Source: Pictodentalium vernedei
Lineage: Eukaryota > Mollusca > Scaphopoda > Dentaliida > Dentaliidae
Assembly: GCA_031216915.1 (NCBI GenBank)
Contig: CM062297.1
Span: forward strand, 531,610,971 to 531,674,970
DNA: 64,000 nucleotides
Direction: 5' to 3'
Both the position numbers and the translations under genes were made by a program. The notes beneath the pieces were generated by a model. The model did no database searches. It was not told the origin of the DNA and saw nothing but the letters and a program-made list of their open reading frames with translations. Positions 19,401 to 30,384 of the stretch are shown here, piece by piece. The stretch's first letter is position 1. Every line of letters begins with the position of its first letter.

Positions 19401-21069
19401 ATATATGGACCCCGAAGTTAGTAAGAGTTTACGGTCATTACCCGAAAGGGGCAAGCATTTATATTCCACTTTCTTGAAGGAAAGGCTTGTGGAATGCACC
19501 GTACCCCTGAATGATGTTATTCCCAAGGCAAATATATATACCTTCCTTAACCCACCCCCAGCCAACCTGGACAAAGGCCGAGACAAACTCATGTCAAGTA
19601 AAGCAACTGCCGCAATAGTTACCCAGATGTTCGTTTCACTGCAAGCCCGGCCTGATTCAAACATGGATGAGTTTTTCATGCACGAGAATGCACGTGATCC
19701 GCCAGCATTATCCGATAGAGGTAAGCTACGGAGTGGGACAAAATCTCAAATTCTCAATTGTTTACCAGCTATTCCTGCACAAGGGAAGAATTCAGCAGCT
19801 AGACAAGCTTCAGTTGTCATCTTGGATATGCCTGCTGTAGTCCATGTAATCAAACCACAGAAAGCGGATCTGTTTGGAGAATATGCTCGATTGCAATTAT
19901 TGCCATACATCGAATCTCTGATTAACACGAACACCACAAGGGTTGATGCGATCTATGACTGTTACCCCGAAGGCAGTTTGAAGAATCAGACGCGAGCAAA
20001 ACGCCTCGGTGAGACAGCAGTTAGGTTGATACGGGTGTCCGAGAACGTCCCTTTACCTAAAGGGAAGAATTGGCAGGCATTCTTGAAAGTTAGTGAGAAT
20101 AAAGACGAATTTTTCAAGTTCCTGTCTGCTGAACTGCTGAAATTAACATCAACATCCGAGTACCAGTTGTTAACGACATCAGGAGAATATGTACTATGCA
20201 ATAAGGATGTTAGCTTATGTGACATATCTCCATCGAACCACGAGGAAGCAGACACGCGCATGATGCTTCATCTCAACCATGCAGTCTCACAAGGTCACAA
20301 AATAGCTTTTCTTCGCACGGTTGATTCTGATGTCGTCATTCTGTCTTTGCACCATTTCGCAACATTCCGTGACCTTGGACTCAGTGAGCTGTGGATTGGG
20401 TTTGGAATTGGAAAGGCATATAAAGATATGCCAATTTATGAGATAGCTTCACAACTTGGACCTGATTACTGTAAGGCCCTGACTTTCTTCCACGCCTTCA
20501 CAGGTTGTGATGTAACATCCAGCATGCTCGGCATTGGGAAGAAGACAGGATGGAATGCATGGATGAATTTTCCCGCATCAACTGAAATGATGATAGAATT
20601 GACTGAGAATCCGCAAGTCTTTTCAGAGGATTCCCCTCATATGCAGCATATCGAAAAACTCACCATACAGATGTACAGTAACAGTTGTGTCAGTACACGT
20701 GTCAATGATGCGAGACGGCATATGTTCACACATGGCCTTAAGTCTATGGAAAACATCCCGCCCACCAAAGCAGCTCTGTATCAACATGTAAAAAGGGTAA
20801 TTCTTGTGTCATCTTTCATTTGGCATCGTGCTCTGCAGAAACACTTATGTGTGCCAGACCCATCACAGTACGGATGGGAGTGGAATCCACGTCTCAATAT
20901 TCTGGTCCCATTTTGGACTCACCTAGGAGACGCAAGTGCTGCATGTGCACTGATGCTCCACTGTAGTTGTGCCAAGGCCTGCAAGGGCAATTGCAAATGC
21001 TTGAAAGCTGGATTAAGGTGCACACCTTTGTGTAAGTGTGAAGGTGGCTGTTGTAACAATATTGAGTAG
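16465..21069 (+). CDS. Academ-like transposase with XPG-type nuclease and CXC domains
   Basis: 1534 residues from the first ATG; upstream codons in the frame have no ATG. Two N-terminal Cys/His modules of the form CxxC...HKTC lie at residues about 17-100 ('CCFCQQ', 'YHKTCRDS') and 130-205 ('CVYCHKREG', 'YYHKTCYC'). A long central region has 'DNIDVSGRSDMHGTSITL' and 'GFLHLEMCTQEAGGKLMGG', motifs known from related metazoan proteins. From about residue 1118 an XPG/FEN1-like fold is legible: 'VVILDMPAVVHV', the acidic helix 'HEEADTRMML' (about 1260), 'TVDSDVVILS' (about 1287) and a helix-hairpin-helix 'GCDVTSSMLGIGKKTGW' (about 1347). The C-terminus (about 1500-1534) is Cys-rich in a CXC/tesmin-like spacing. 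It presumably cuts and joins transposon ends in the nucleus. No lesions are seen. Confidence 0.85.
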   Translation: MSENPLRVRTSTDWERCCFCQQDSSKKLMRPYRESRFHDAYKAIEEDITRFLDNGVELPYNLTIDCLMRESDECMSMSLLTNKAIYHKTCRDSIRTHIVQRVLHKRERNEAVASCSTLSPKRTRTSFESGCDRKLPQCVYCHKREGDSSEPICRSMSDNNKLKIMAKEAENWVVFSRVNAAFDSAASDLYYHKTCYCKLANEARAAKSKKSKNAEHSASGLPYDPLVMAELITFVEHNDSAMKLVDLKNLYSRRLKQVGSDWLSEEIHSTRFKEHLLQKLGDGWDAFTQGRDVFISSRFRVGSLLSESLTRIVSEEEAKKIVDVGLLLRKHILISQAPFTGSFSSYCLSEPVPNSLLTLLRVLLEGTCSIQNLGDDETVNAKTRVACTISQMLISNSAKRSEHAQNVHQRRDRETPMPLYVGLKLHAHDRMKNLIRDFHQMGLSVSYDRVMDVRRSFARAVSLRFKNEGVVVPANCKRNVFSIGTTDNIDVSGRSDMHGTSITLIGQLSRDNVGTDPPPLSLDVPEDTQIELPDDYAFVPFVEDFGGDIRLESPDECNVRPNEYADLNVGENDWLSHVSQISNKGKVDGSWQLDEVPVTFSGFFSKHEDQDNVKPRAVIGVFPVFSEQKADSLSMQKHAMYVVREATAFVNPGQIPVIEGDCPLYARQKKCQWLFPEEIGEDRMVCMIGFLHLEMCTQEAGGKLMGGSGWERMFHLAKIFTPGVASSLLGGKHVKRTRQAYLLTLAWLEILRKNAYEIYCQQTGPHESFEMWEQRILSQSPTARYWGEIVRNFLLTSCQFVRNQRIGNWPGTLCSIDELCSYFFALGHTNYCRWVPVFLRDMSQLPRRHPSIHNKFMEGHFVVQRSERKFSMMGLDQSQEHSIQLLKEDSGPKGLYGQAEEKVVIELSRSEVLRVIDEYEYASFHTTSSDNTEHPESSVSEQKKFLNQLKSLLDLVNQGLIINPYDETSGQLVTLDTGEYMDPEVSKSLRSLPERGKHLYSTFLKERLVECTVPLNDVIPKANIYTFLNPPPANLDKGRDKLMSSKATAAIVTQMFVSLQARPDSNMDEFFMHENARDPPALSDRGKLRSGTKSQILNCLPAIPAQGKNSAARQASVVILDMPAVVHVIKPQKADLFGEYARLQLLPYIESLINTNTTRVDAIYDCYPEGSLKNQTRAKRLGETAVRLIRVSENVPLPKGKNWQAFLKVSENKDEFFKFLSAELLKLTSTSEYQLLTTSGEYVLCNKDVSLCDISPSNHEEADTRMMLHLNHAVSQGHKIAFLRTVDSDVVILSLHHFATFRDLGLSELWIGFGIGKAYKDMPIYEIASQLGPDYCKALTFFHAFTGCDVTSSMLGIGKKTGWNAWMNFPASTEMMIELTENPQVFSEDSPHMQHIEKLTIQMYSNSCVSTRVNDARRHMFTHGLKSMENIPPTKAALYQHVKRVILVSSFIWHRALQKHLCVPDPSQYGWEWNPRLNILVPFWTHLGDASAACALMLHCSCAKACKGNCKCLKAGLRCTPLCKCEGGCCNNIE

Positions 21070-22335
21070 TATACTGTCATGTTAGGACCAGTCATCTCCT
21101 ATTCTGGTATTTTTTTTTCCATTTTCGGCCAGTTAACACATGTCATGTTTCTAGTTGAGTTGATTTTGCTAACAAATGTTCATCCCATGTGGCTTGCTAC
21201 ATTGTCCGGGGTATAGGAATACAGTTTTAGATTTCGGAAAATAGTCTGTTATTTACTGCACAAGACGGTGTTAATTCATGCATAGCATGATACAATATCC
21301 CCAACTATTTTGCCTCTGTACAACAGTTGATACCTTCGTTCACCCGTGTGTTCATCTATGGTATCCTTGTCTTTCTCTGGCCATAGGCCACATGTGACTA
21401 GTCAGTTCCTACTCCATAGCAAATCAACTTGGAAATCCTTCATCTTGTAGCGCACTCATGTCTCAATGAATCCATACCTGAGTTGATCTAATAAATCTAA
21501 CGTAAGGTATCAAATTGCCATACCGGATCATATTTCGATAAGTTATTCGCTAAAACATTTCGACCACTCATCGACATCAAAGGTCATGTTTTGGCTCCCA
21601 GTGGTGGCTATATCTCTATATCCCTGGTAAAGTAGCATACCATGAGGGATGGGCATTAAGTGTCGGCAACATTAATCCTGACTTGGAACACACCACATCT
21701 TAACTGGCCGAAAATGAAGAATACTACTTGTAGTCAAAAAATATTCCTGTACCTCGAATGACTGCAAACATACACTCACCCCTTCTAGTCCCATTTTGCC
21801 AATGTTCTATACTGGCAAGATAACATTGTATAATTAACAACGGGAACTAATGCATCCCGAGTTCATTCCAGCACTGCCCTTGCTGGCAGACGTGTCGCTA
21901 TGGTGTTGAGATTGAACCAGAACTCCTCTAGAAATTTGATAGTTTTATTTTCTTAGAAAATAAATCTATCGAAAATGCCGGAAGTTGAGAATAGACTGTC
22001 ACTTTAATTGGATTATCAAATGTCCAAGTATCCCCACTGCTGCATACTATCGAGTACCCTTGTTCATGTGTTGACAGGAATCTCTCATACCATGTTCATT
22101 TGACCATTGCATTCCCGAGAAACATTCAACACTAATTTATCTACGGACGGACGATCATACTGACAGTCAGACACACAGACGCACACATCGACGGAAATTC
22201 TGATCCCATTATCCATTAATCTTCCCCCCAACTTGTTCCAAGGGCTTCACTCCATCATTCACATCAATTACAGCACATGTATGGTGTTAGGTTTGGAGCT
22301 TCAGTTGTGCGATCGGCGAAAATAGCTTTTTTTCG
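21070..22335 (+). other. Non-coding 3' region of the Academ-like transposon
   Basis: Between the transposase stop and the right terminal repeat. AT-rich with no long ORF. A short stretch at 22140-22230 ('ACGGACGGACGATC', 'CAGACACACAGACGCACAC') is simple-sequence-like. I see no second gene, although some Academ elements carry one. Confidence 0.6.
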
Positions 22336-22499
22336 ATCCGCTTGGCGGCCATTTTGGATTTCGCTGCTAGTGGTGGCTAGAGGATGGTGCCAACTTGTAG
22401 CCGATCGATTTTGAAATCTCTGATGCCTACCCTTACATCATGCCAAATTTCAGGAAGGTATCACCAAGTGCACAATTCTAGCGAATTCCTCCCCCGCTA
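22336..22499. repeat. Right terminal inverted repeat of Academ-like transposon
   Basis: Mirror of 15942-16116, ending 'GAATTCCTCCCCCGCTA' and followed by the target duplication TTA at 22500-22502. Confidence 0.85.
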
Positions 22500-22689
22500 T
22501 TAATTCAGTGTTTAGTATAGAACAGTTACTGTTTTTATATTAGGATACATATTATGCCTTATTCCAGTAGTTTAGCTTCAATTATATAGTGGTTGTCCAC
22601 ACTTAGGCTCTATCGGGATGCCCTTGGGCTGATGAGGTTCCCTTGGGGAACTAAGACTTCATTCAAATGTTTCAATATCTTTTTTAGAG

Positions 22690-24130
22690 GAACAAAAACA
22701 TGGTGATGGTACTTTGATGACACCTGTCCGTTACGTGCTGCCATCATCGCACTCAGATGAGCCCCACTCTGATGAGTAAACAGAGCTAGCTGCCAAGGTG
22801 CTCATGATTATTAGGAGGGAGGTTTCTGGTCAGTTCTCTTAATCCTCTGCATGCAGCTAGCTCGACCGATGAAGTGGTTCCCCAACTTGTGGGAGCTGGG
22901 ACACCGGGTAGGTCTGTTGCGCTCGAGAAGTGTAGATGTGTGTAGAGCGAGCACCTCAAAAACAAAAGCTCACCCAGCGATGACAGTAAAAGGGAAGAAG
23001 CCTGAAAGTTTCTCTACGGGATGCTCAGCGAGATCTGGGGTCAGATCGCGAGTTGGAGAACCGTCTCCATCCCGTCAGCACTCGGGGTCAACTGTTTCCA
23101 TCGCGAGAAAATTCAGTGAGTCGGAGCACCCGTCCTTGCTTGCGGTTCGGGATGCTCCTTCCACACTGCAGCCAGGGTCGGATGTTGTTATGGCTTCCTC
23201 TTCTTAGATGGAAGAGCACGCAAAAGGGAAATATCCTACAACTTTCTCAATGGGAAACTTGGCAAGATCTGGGGTCAGATCGCGAGTTGGAGAGCCCTCT
23301 CCATCCCGTCAGCATTCGGGGTCGACTGTTTCCATCACGAGAAACTTCAGTGAGTCGGAGCACACATCCTTGCTTGTGATCCGGAACGCTCCTTCCACAC
23401 TGCAGCCGGGGCCAGTTGTAGCTATGGCTTCTTCCTCTGCTTCATCAACGAAGCCCGTTAGACCGCAGACTAGCTGTCCGACTTCAGATGTTCAAGCTGT
23501 ACCACGGAGACGTTCCCTGTCTTCACCACCGAAGTCAGATTAACCTGCAACTAGTGGGTCGAGGCATATACAAACGGGACATACATCGAAAGAGCTGGGG
23601 TCAGATGTCTGTTCCGTGAGCAGCATATGGCCGAGATCGGAAGACCGCTGCTCTGCAAGCCTCGATCACTGACCTGCTGTCGCACATTGCACAGCTTATA
23701 GCAGCTTACTAGCTGTCTCAGGTTCAGCCGTCAACACTCTCCATTAGTGAGCTGTCGGATGGTGCTGGGTCGGTCCAGTCATCTGTTCATTCAGATGGTG
23801 TTGACCATGATTCTCAAATGGAACACTCAGATGGTGAGAAGGCTACGGATGACAATTCTCCATGCCTCGCGAAAAACAGCTTTCATCCCTCAATGAGGGC
23901 AACGTGCATTGGAAAGAGGAGGTTCTTTCCTTCCTGTCATTCTGCTCAGGTGTCGGTGTCCTTCGGCCTGCTTGCCGACGCCACCCTTATCCTAGCAAAT
24001 ACTATAAGAAAGGCAGTTTCTTATCATATGCTTCTCTTCGCTTACCGTTTTCTGGATCACGTTATGAAAATGATAGAAGATATTCTGAGAGCTCATCAGC
24101 TTTGCATGAGCGGGTGTCAGAATTACATAT
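22690..24130 (+). pseudogene. Degenerate DIRS gag (copy G), 3' truncated
   Basis: Aligned with the gag of D and B from the 'AGAGGAAC' segment onward; the N-terminal Cys-rich block (about 300 bp) is deleted. A 234-bp (78-codon) tandem duplication repeats the region around 'ARSGVRSRVGEPSPSRQHSG' (starts near 23031 and 23265). Later pieces keep 'LSDGAGSVQSSVHSDG' and the 'HEQAEDLE'-equivalent region. Frames change repeatedly and stops are present, for example at 23205 and 23540. The homology ends near 24130, where satellite monomers begin. Confidence 0.8.
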
Positions 24131-27100
24131 TTCATAGTGTATTCAATTCGAAACAGTTAAACTATGCTCATGTGTTCAGGTAACATCTCTAGATGTGCAT
24201 GAAGGTTTTGGAATTTTGATTTTGCCCCTGGTGGTTCCAGTGGAACCACTTTTATCGTTAGAAAATCTGTTTTCATCGAAAGGCTCCTAGAGTATTCAAT
24301 TCGAAACGTTTAAACTATGCTAATGTGTTCAGGTAACATCTCTATTTGTGCATGAAGGTTTCCCAATTATGATTTTGCCCCCGGTGGTTACTTTTATCGT
24401 TACAAAATCAGTTTTCATCGAAAGGCTCCTTGGGTATTTAATTTGAAATGTTTAAACTATGCTAACGTGTTCAGGTAACATCTCTAGATGTGCATGAAGG
24501 TTTCGGAATTTTGATTTTACCCCCGGTGGTTCCAGTGGAACCACTTTTATCGTTAGAAAATCAGTTTTCATCAAAAGGCTTCTGGGTATTCAATTCGAAA
24601 TGTTTAAACTATGCTAATGTGTTCAGGTAACATCTCTAGATGTGCATGAAGGTTTCAGAATTTTGATTTTGCCACCGGTGGTTCCAGTGGAACCACTTTT
24701 ATCGTTAGAAAATCAGTTTTCATCGAAAGGCTCCTAGGGTATTCAATTCAAAACATTTAAACTATGCTAATGTGTTCAGGTAACATCTCTAGATGTGCAT
24801 GAAGGTTTCGGAATTTTGATTTTGCCCCAGGTGGTTCCAGTGGAACCACTTTTATCGTTAGAAAATCAGTTTTCATCGAAAGGCTCCTAGGGTATTCAAT
24901 TCAAAACATTTAAACTATGCTAATGTGTTCAGGTAACATCTCTAGATGTGCATGAAGGTTTCGGAATTTTGATTTTGCCCCCAGGTGGTTCCAGTGGAAC
25001 CACTTTTATCGTTAGAAAAGCAATTTTCATCGAAAGGCTCCTAGGGTATTCAATTCGAAATATTTAAACTATGCTAATGTGTTCAGGTAACACCTCTAGA
25101 TGTGCATGAAGGTTTCGGAATTTTGATTTTGCCCCCGGTGGTTCCAGTGGAACCACTTTTATCATTAGAAAATCAGTTTTCATCGAAAGGCTCCTAGGGT
25201 ATTTAATTTGAAACGTTTAAACTATGCTAATGTGTTCAGGTAACATCTCTAGATTGGCATGAAGGTTTCGGTATTTTGATTTTACCCCCGGTGGTTCCAG
25301 TGGAACCACTTTTATCATTAGAAAATCATTTTTCATCGAAAGGCTCGTAGGGTATTCAATTCGAAATGTTTAAACTATGCTAATGTGTTCAGGTAACATC
25401 TCTAGATGTGCATGAAGGTTTCGGAATTTTGATTTGGCCCCCCCAGTGGTTCCAGTGGAAACACTTTTATCGTTGGAAAATCAGTTTTCATCAAAAGGCT
25501 CCTAGGGTATTTAATTCGAATTGCTTAAACTATGCTAATGTGTTCAGGTAACATCTCTTGATGTGCATGAAGGTTTCGGAATTTTGATTTTGCCCCCTGT
25601 GGTTCCTTTTATTGTTAGAAAATCAGTTTTCATCGAAAGGCTCCTAGGATATTTAATTCGAAACGTTTGAACTATGCTAATGTGTTCAGCTAACATCTCT
25701 AGATGTGCATGAAGGTTTCAGTATTTTGATTTTCCCCCCGATGGTTCCAGTGGAACCACTTTTATTGTTAGAAAATTAGTTTTCATTGATAGGCTCCTAG
25801 GGTATTCAATTCGAAACGTTTAAACTATGCTAATGTGTGCAGGTAACATCTCTAGATGTGTATGAAGGTTTCGGTATTTTGATTTTGTCCCCGGTGTTTC
25901 CAGTGGAATCACTTTTATCATTAGAAAATCAGTTTTTATCGAAAGGCTCCCAGTGTATTCAATTCGAAATGTTTAAACTATGCTAATGTGTTCAGGTAAC
26001 ATCTCTAGATGTGCATGAAGGTTTCGGAATTTTGATTTTGCCCCCTGTGGTTCCTTTTATCTTTAGAAAATCAGTTTTCATCGAAAGGCTCCTACTAGGG
26101 TATTCAATTCGAAACGTTTAAACTATGCTAATGTGTTCAGGTAACATCTCTAGATTGGCATGAAGGTTTCAGAATTTTGATTCGGCCCCCCCCCCTCCCC
26201 CCCCCCCTCCCCGGTGGTTCCAGTGGAACCACTTTTATTGTTAGAAAATCAGTTTTCATCGAAAGTCTCCTATGGTATTTAATTCGAAATGCTTAAACTA
26301 TGCTAATGTGTTCAGGTAACAACTCTAGATGTGCATGAAGGTTTCGGAATTTTGATTTTGCCCCTGGTGGTTCCAGTGGAACTACCTTTATCGTTAGAAA
26401 ATCAGTTTTTATCGAAAGGCTCGTAGGGTTTTTAATTCAAAATGCTTAAACTATGCTAATGTGTTCAGGTAGCAACTCGAGATGTGCACAAAGGTTTCGA
26501 AATTTTGATTCGGCCCTGGTGGTTCCAGTGGAACCACCTTTATGAACCACCTTTATCATTAGAAATTCAGTTTTCATCAATAGGCTCCTAGGGTATTCAA
26601 TTCGAAACGTTTAAACTATTCTAATTTGTGCAGGTAACATCTCTAGATGTGTATGAAGGTTTCGGAATTTTGATTTTGCCCCCGGTGGTTCAAGTGGAAC
26701 CACTTTTATTGTTAGAAAATCAGTTTTCATCGAAAGGCTCCTAGGGGATTCAATTCGAAACATTAAAACTATGCTAATGTGTTCACGTAACATCTCTAGA
26801 TGTGCATGAAGGTTTCGGGATTTTTTTTTTTTTGGCCCCTGTGGTTCCAGTGAAACCACTTTTATCGTTAGAAAATCAGTTTTCATCGAAAGTCTCCTAG
26901 GGTATTTAATTCGAAACGTTTAAACTATGCTAATGTGTTCAGGTAACATCTCTAGATGTGCATGAAGGTTTCGGTATTTTGATTTTGCCCCCGGTGGTGC
27001 CAGTGGAATCACTTTTATCGTTAGAAAATCAGTTTTCATCGAAAAGCTCCTAGGGTATTTAATTCGAAATGCTTAAACTATGCTAATGTGTGCAGGTAAC

Positions 27101-27528
27101 ATCTCTATATGTGCATGAAGGTTTCGGAATTTTGATTTTGCCCCCGGTGGTTCCAGTGGAACCATTTTTATCGTTAGAAAGCCAGTTTTCATCGATAAGC
27201 TCCTAGGGTATTTAATTCGAAACGCTTAAACTATGCTAATGTGTTCAGGTAACATCTCTAGATGTGCATGAAGGTTTCGGAATTTTGATTTTGCTCACGG
27301 TGGTTCCTTTTATCGTTAGAAAATCAGTTTTCATCGAAAGGCTCCTAGGGTATTTAATTCGAAACGTTTAAACTATGCTAATGTCTTCAGATAACATCTC
27401 TAGATTGGCATGAAGGTTTCGGTATTTTGATTTTACACCCGTTGGTTCCAGTGGAACCACTTTTATCGTTAGAAAATCTGTTTTCATCGAAAGGCTCCTA
27501 GGGTATTTAATTCAAAACGTTTAAACTA

Positions 27529-27648
27529 TCCGGAGACAGCCTTGTATAAGCATCAAGCTCACTGCTGAATCCACTTCAGTTCATGTTCTATTCTGTTATT
27601 TGTTTGTCGTTGTTCTTTGTAAATTTTACTTGATCTGAAATAAATATT
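27529..27648 (+). mobile_element. Truncated retroposon tail in satellite with 10-bp target duplication
   Basis: A 120-bp non-satellite segment starting 'TCCGGAGACAGCCTTGTATA' and ending 'CTGAAATAAATATT', with an AATAAA signal near its end. It is flanked by GTTTAAACTA on both sides (27519-27528 and 27649-27658), a satellite motif, so it is a target duplication. It looks like the 3' end of a 5'-truncated non-LTR or Penelope-type element; the family is not determined. Confidence 0.7.
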
Positions 27649-30264
27649 GTTTAAACTAAACTATGCTAATGTCTTCAGGTAACATCTCTAGATTGGCATG
27701 AAGGTTTCGGTATTTTGATTTTGACCCTGGTGGTTCCAGTGGAATCACTTTTATCGTTAGAAAATCAGTTTTCATCGAAAAGCTCCTAGGGTATTTAATT
27801 CGAAACGCTTAAACTATGCTAATGTGTGCAGGTAACATCTCTAGATGTGCATGAAGGTTTTGGAATTTTGATTTTGCCCCCGGTGGTTCCAGTGGAACCA
27901 TTTTTATCGTTAGAAAATCAGTTTTCATCGATAAGCTCCTAGGGTATTTAATTCAGAACGCTTAAACTATGCTAATGTGTTCAGGTAACATCTCTAGATG
28001 TGCGTGAAGGTTTTGGAATTTTGATTTTGCCCCCGGTGGTTCCAGTGGAACCACTTTTATCATTAGAAAATCATTTTTCATCGAAAGGCTCGTAGGGTAT
28101 TCAATTCGAAATGTTTAAACTATGCTAATGTGTTCAGGTAACATCTCTAGATGTGCATGAAGGTTTCGGAATTTTGATTTGGCCCCCCCAGTGGTTCCAG
28201 TGGAAACACTTTTATCGTTGGAAAATCAGTTTTCATCAAAAGGCTCCTAGGGTATTTAATTCGAATTGCTTAAACTATGCTAATGTGTTCAGGTAACATC
28301 TCTTGATGTGCATGAAGGTTTCGGAATTTTGATTTTGCCCCCTGTGGTTCCTTTTATTGTTAGAAAATCAGTTTTCATCGAAAGGCTCCTAGGATATTTA
28401 ATTCGAAACGTTTGAACTATGCTAATGTGTTCAGCTAACATCTCTAGATGTGCATGAAGGTTTCAGTATTTTGATTTTCCCCCCGATGGTTCCAGTGGAA
28501 CCACTTTTATTGTTAGAAAATTAGTTTTCATTGATAGGCTCCTAGGGTATTCAATTCGAAACGTTTAAACTATGCTAATGTGTGCAGGTAACATCTCTAG
28601 ATGTGTATGAAGGTTTCGGTATTTTGATTTTGTCCCCGGTGTTTCCAGTGGAATCACTTTTATCATTAGAAAATCAGTTTTTATCGAAAGGCTCCTAGTG
28701 TATTCAATTCGAAATGTTTAAACTATGCTAATGTGTTCAGGTAACATCTCTAGATGTGCATGAAGGTTTCGGAATTTTGATTTTGCCCCCTGTGGTTCCT
28801 TTTATCTTTAGAAAATCAGTTTTCATCGAAAGGCTCCTACTAGGGTATTCAATTCGAAACGTTTAAACTATGCTAATGTGTTCAGGTAACATCTCTAGAT
28901 TGGCATGAAGGTTTCAGAATTTTGATTCGGCCCCCCCCCCCCCTCCCCGGTGGTTCCAGTGGAACCACTTTTATTGTTAGAAAATCAGTTTTCATCGAAA
29001 GTCTCCTATGGTATTTAATTCGAAATGCTTAAACTATGCTAATGTGTTCAGGTAACAACTCTAGATGTGCATGAAGGTTTCGGAATTTTGATTTTGCCCC
29101 TGGTGGTTCCAGTGGAACTACCTTTATCGTTAGAAAATCAGTTTTTATCGAAAGGCTCGTAGGGTTTTTAATTCAAAATGCTTAAACTATGCTAATGTGT
29201 TCAGGTAGCAACTCGAGATGTGCACAAAGGTTTCGAAATTTTGATTCGGCCCTGGTGGTTCCAGTGGAACCACCTTTATGAACCACCTTTATCATTAGAA
29301 ATTCAGTTTTCATCAATAGGCTCCTAGGGTATTCAATTCGAAACGTTTAAACTATTCTAATTTGTGCAGGTAACATCTCTAGATGTGTATGAAGGTTTCG
29401 GAATTTTGATTTTGCCCCCGGTGGTTCAAGTGGAACCACTTTTATTGTTAGAAAATCAGTTTTCATCGAAAGGCTCCTAGGGGATTCAATTCGAAACATT
29501 AAAACTATGCTAATGTGTTCACGTAACATCTCTAGATGTGCATGAAGGTTTCGGGATTTTTTTTTTTTTGGCCCCTGTGGTTCCAGTGAAACCACTTTTA
29601 TCGTTAGAAAATCAGTTTTCATCGAAAGTCTCCTAGGGTATTTAATTCGAAACGTTTAAACTATGCTAATGTGTTCAGGTAACATCTCTAGATGTGCATG
29701 AAGGTTTCGGTATTTTGATTTTGCCCCCGGTGGTGCCAGTGGAATCACTTTTATCGTTAGAAAATCAGTTTTCATCGAAAAGCTCCTAGGGTATTTAATT
29801 CGAAATGCTTAAACTATGCTAATGTGTGCAGGTAACATCTCTATATGTGCATGAAGGTTTCGGAATTTTGATTTTGCCCCCGGTGGTTCCAGTGGAACCA
29901 TTTTTATCGTTAGAAAGCCAGTTTTCATCGATAAGCTCCTAGGGTATTTAATTCGAAACGCTTAAACTATGCTAATGTGTTCAGGTAACATCTCTAGATG
30001 TGCATGAAGGTTTCGGAATTTTGATTTTGCTCACGGTGGTTCCTTTTATCGTTAGAAAATCAGTTTTCATCGAAAGGCTCCTAGGGTATTTAATTCGAAA
30101 CGTTTAAACTATGCTAATGTCTTCAGATAACATCTCTAGATTGGCATGAAGGTTTCGGTATTTTGATTTTACACCCGTTGGTTCCAGTGGAACCACTTTT
30201 ATCGTTAGAAAATCTGTTTTCATCGAAAGGCTCCTAGGGTATTTAATTCAAAACGTTTAAACTA

Positions 30265-30384
30265 TCCGGAGACAGCCTTGTATAAGCATCAAGCTCACTG
30301 CTGAATCCACTTCAGTTCATGTTCTATTCTGTTATTTGTTTGTCGTTGTTCTTTGTAAATTTTACTTGATCTGAAATAAATATT
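30265..30384 (+). mobile_element. Second copy of the retroposon tail, carried by the 2.74-kb duplication
   Basis: Same 120 bases and same flanking 10-bp duplication as at 27529-27648, exactly 2736 bp downstream. It is a product of the segmental duplication, not a second insertion event. Confidence 0.8.

Larger units (their letters stand above)
15942..22499 (+). mobile_element. Complete Academ-like DNA transposon with XPG-nuclease transposase
   Basis: Bounded by long inverted repeats (15942-16116 and 22336-22499) whose tips are TAGCGGGGGAGGAATTCG. The flanks show a 3-bp target duplication TTA (15939-15941 and 22500-22502). Outside the duplication, both sides are DIRS leader sequence, so it is an insertion into copy G. 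It carries one long ORF (16465-21069) for a transposase with an XPG/FEN1-like nuclease domain. Inverted ends, a 3-bp duplication and an XPG nuclease together fit the Academ superfamily. The ORF is undamaged, so the copy is young. Confidence 0.8.
13397..24130 (+). mobile_element. Degenerate DIRS copy G, left half (interrupted)
   Basis: Begins directly after B's right end with 5' leader sequence ('CAGGGCTGTAACTTTATAA', 'CCTATTTTCGGGATATG') that aligns with D at 60838-61030. Pieces of the leader are 13397-13774, 15798-15941 and 22500-22690, separated by a tandem-repeat element and an Academ-like transposon. A gag remnant follows to about 24130, where satellite starts. G is therefore the outermost visible layer of the nest. 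Its missing RT and recombinase part may be copy C (40015-43378), which shares the 'GGGCCATTGG' subfamily mark only indirectly. Confidence 0.75.

Noticed and set aside
15942-22499. Treating the 1534-residue ORF as a host XPG endonuclease gene
   Set aside because: Inverted terminal repeats, the TTA duplication and DIRS flanks on both sides show it is a transposon gene.
26611-29622. Antisense ORFs at 26611-26886 and 29347-29622 with identical 91-residue products
   Set aside because: They lie fully in satellite monomers and are identical only because of the 2.7-kb duplication; they show no features of a protein.
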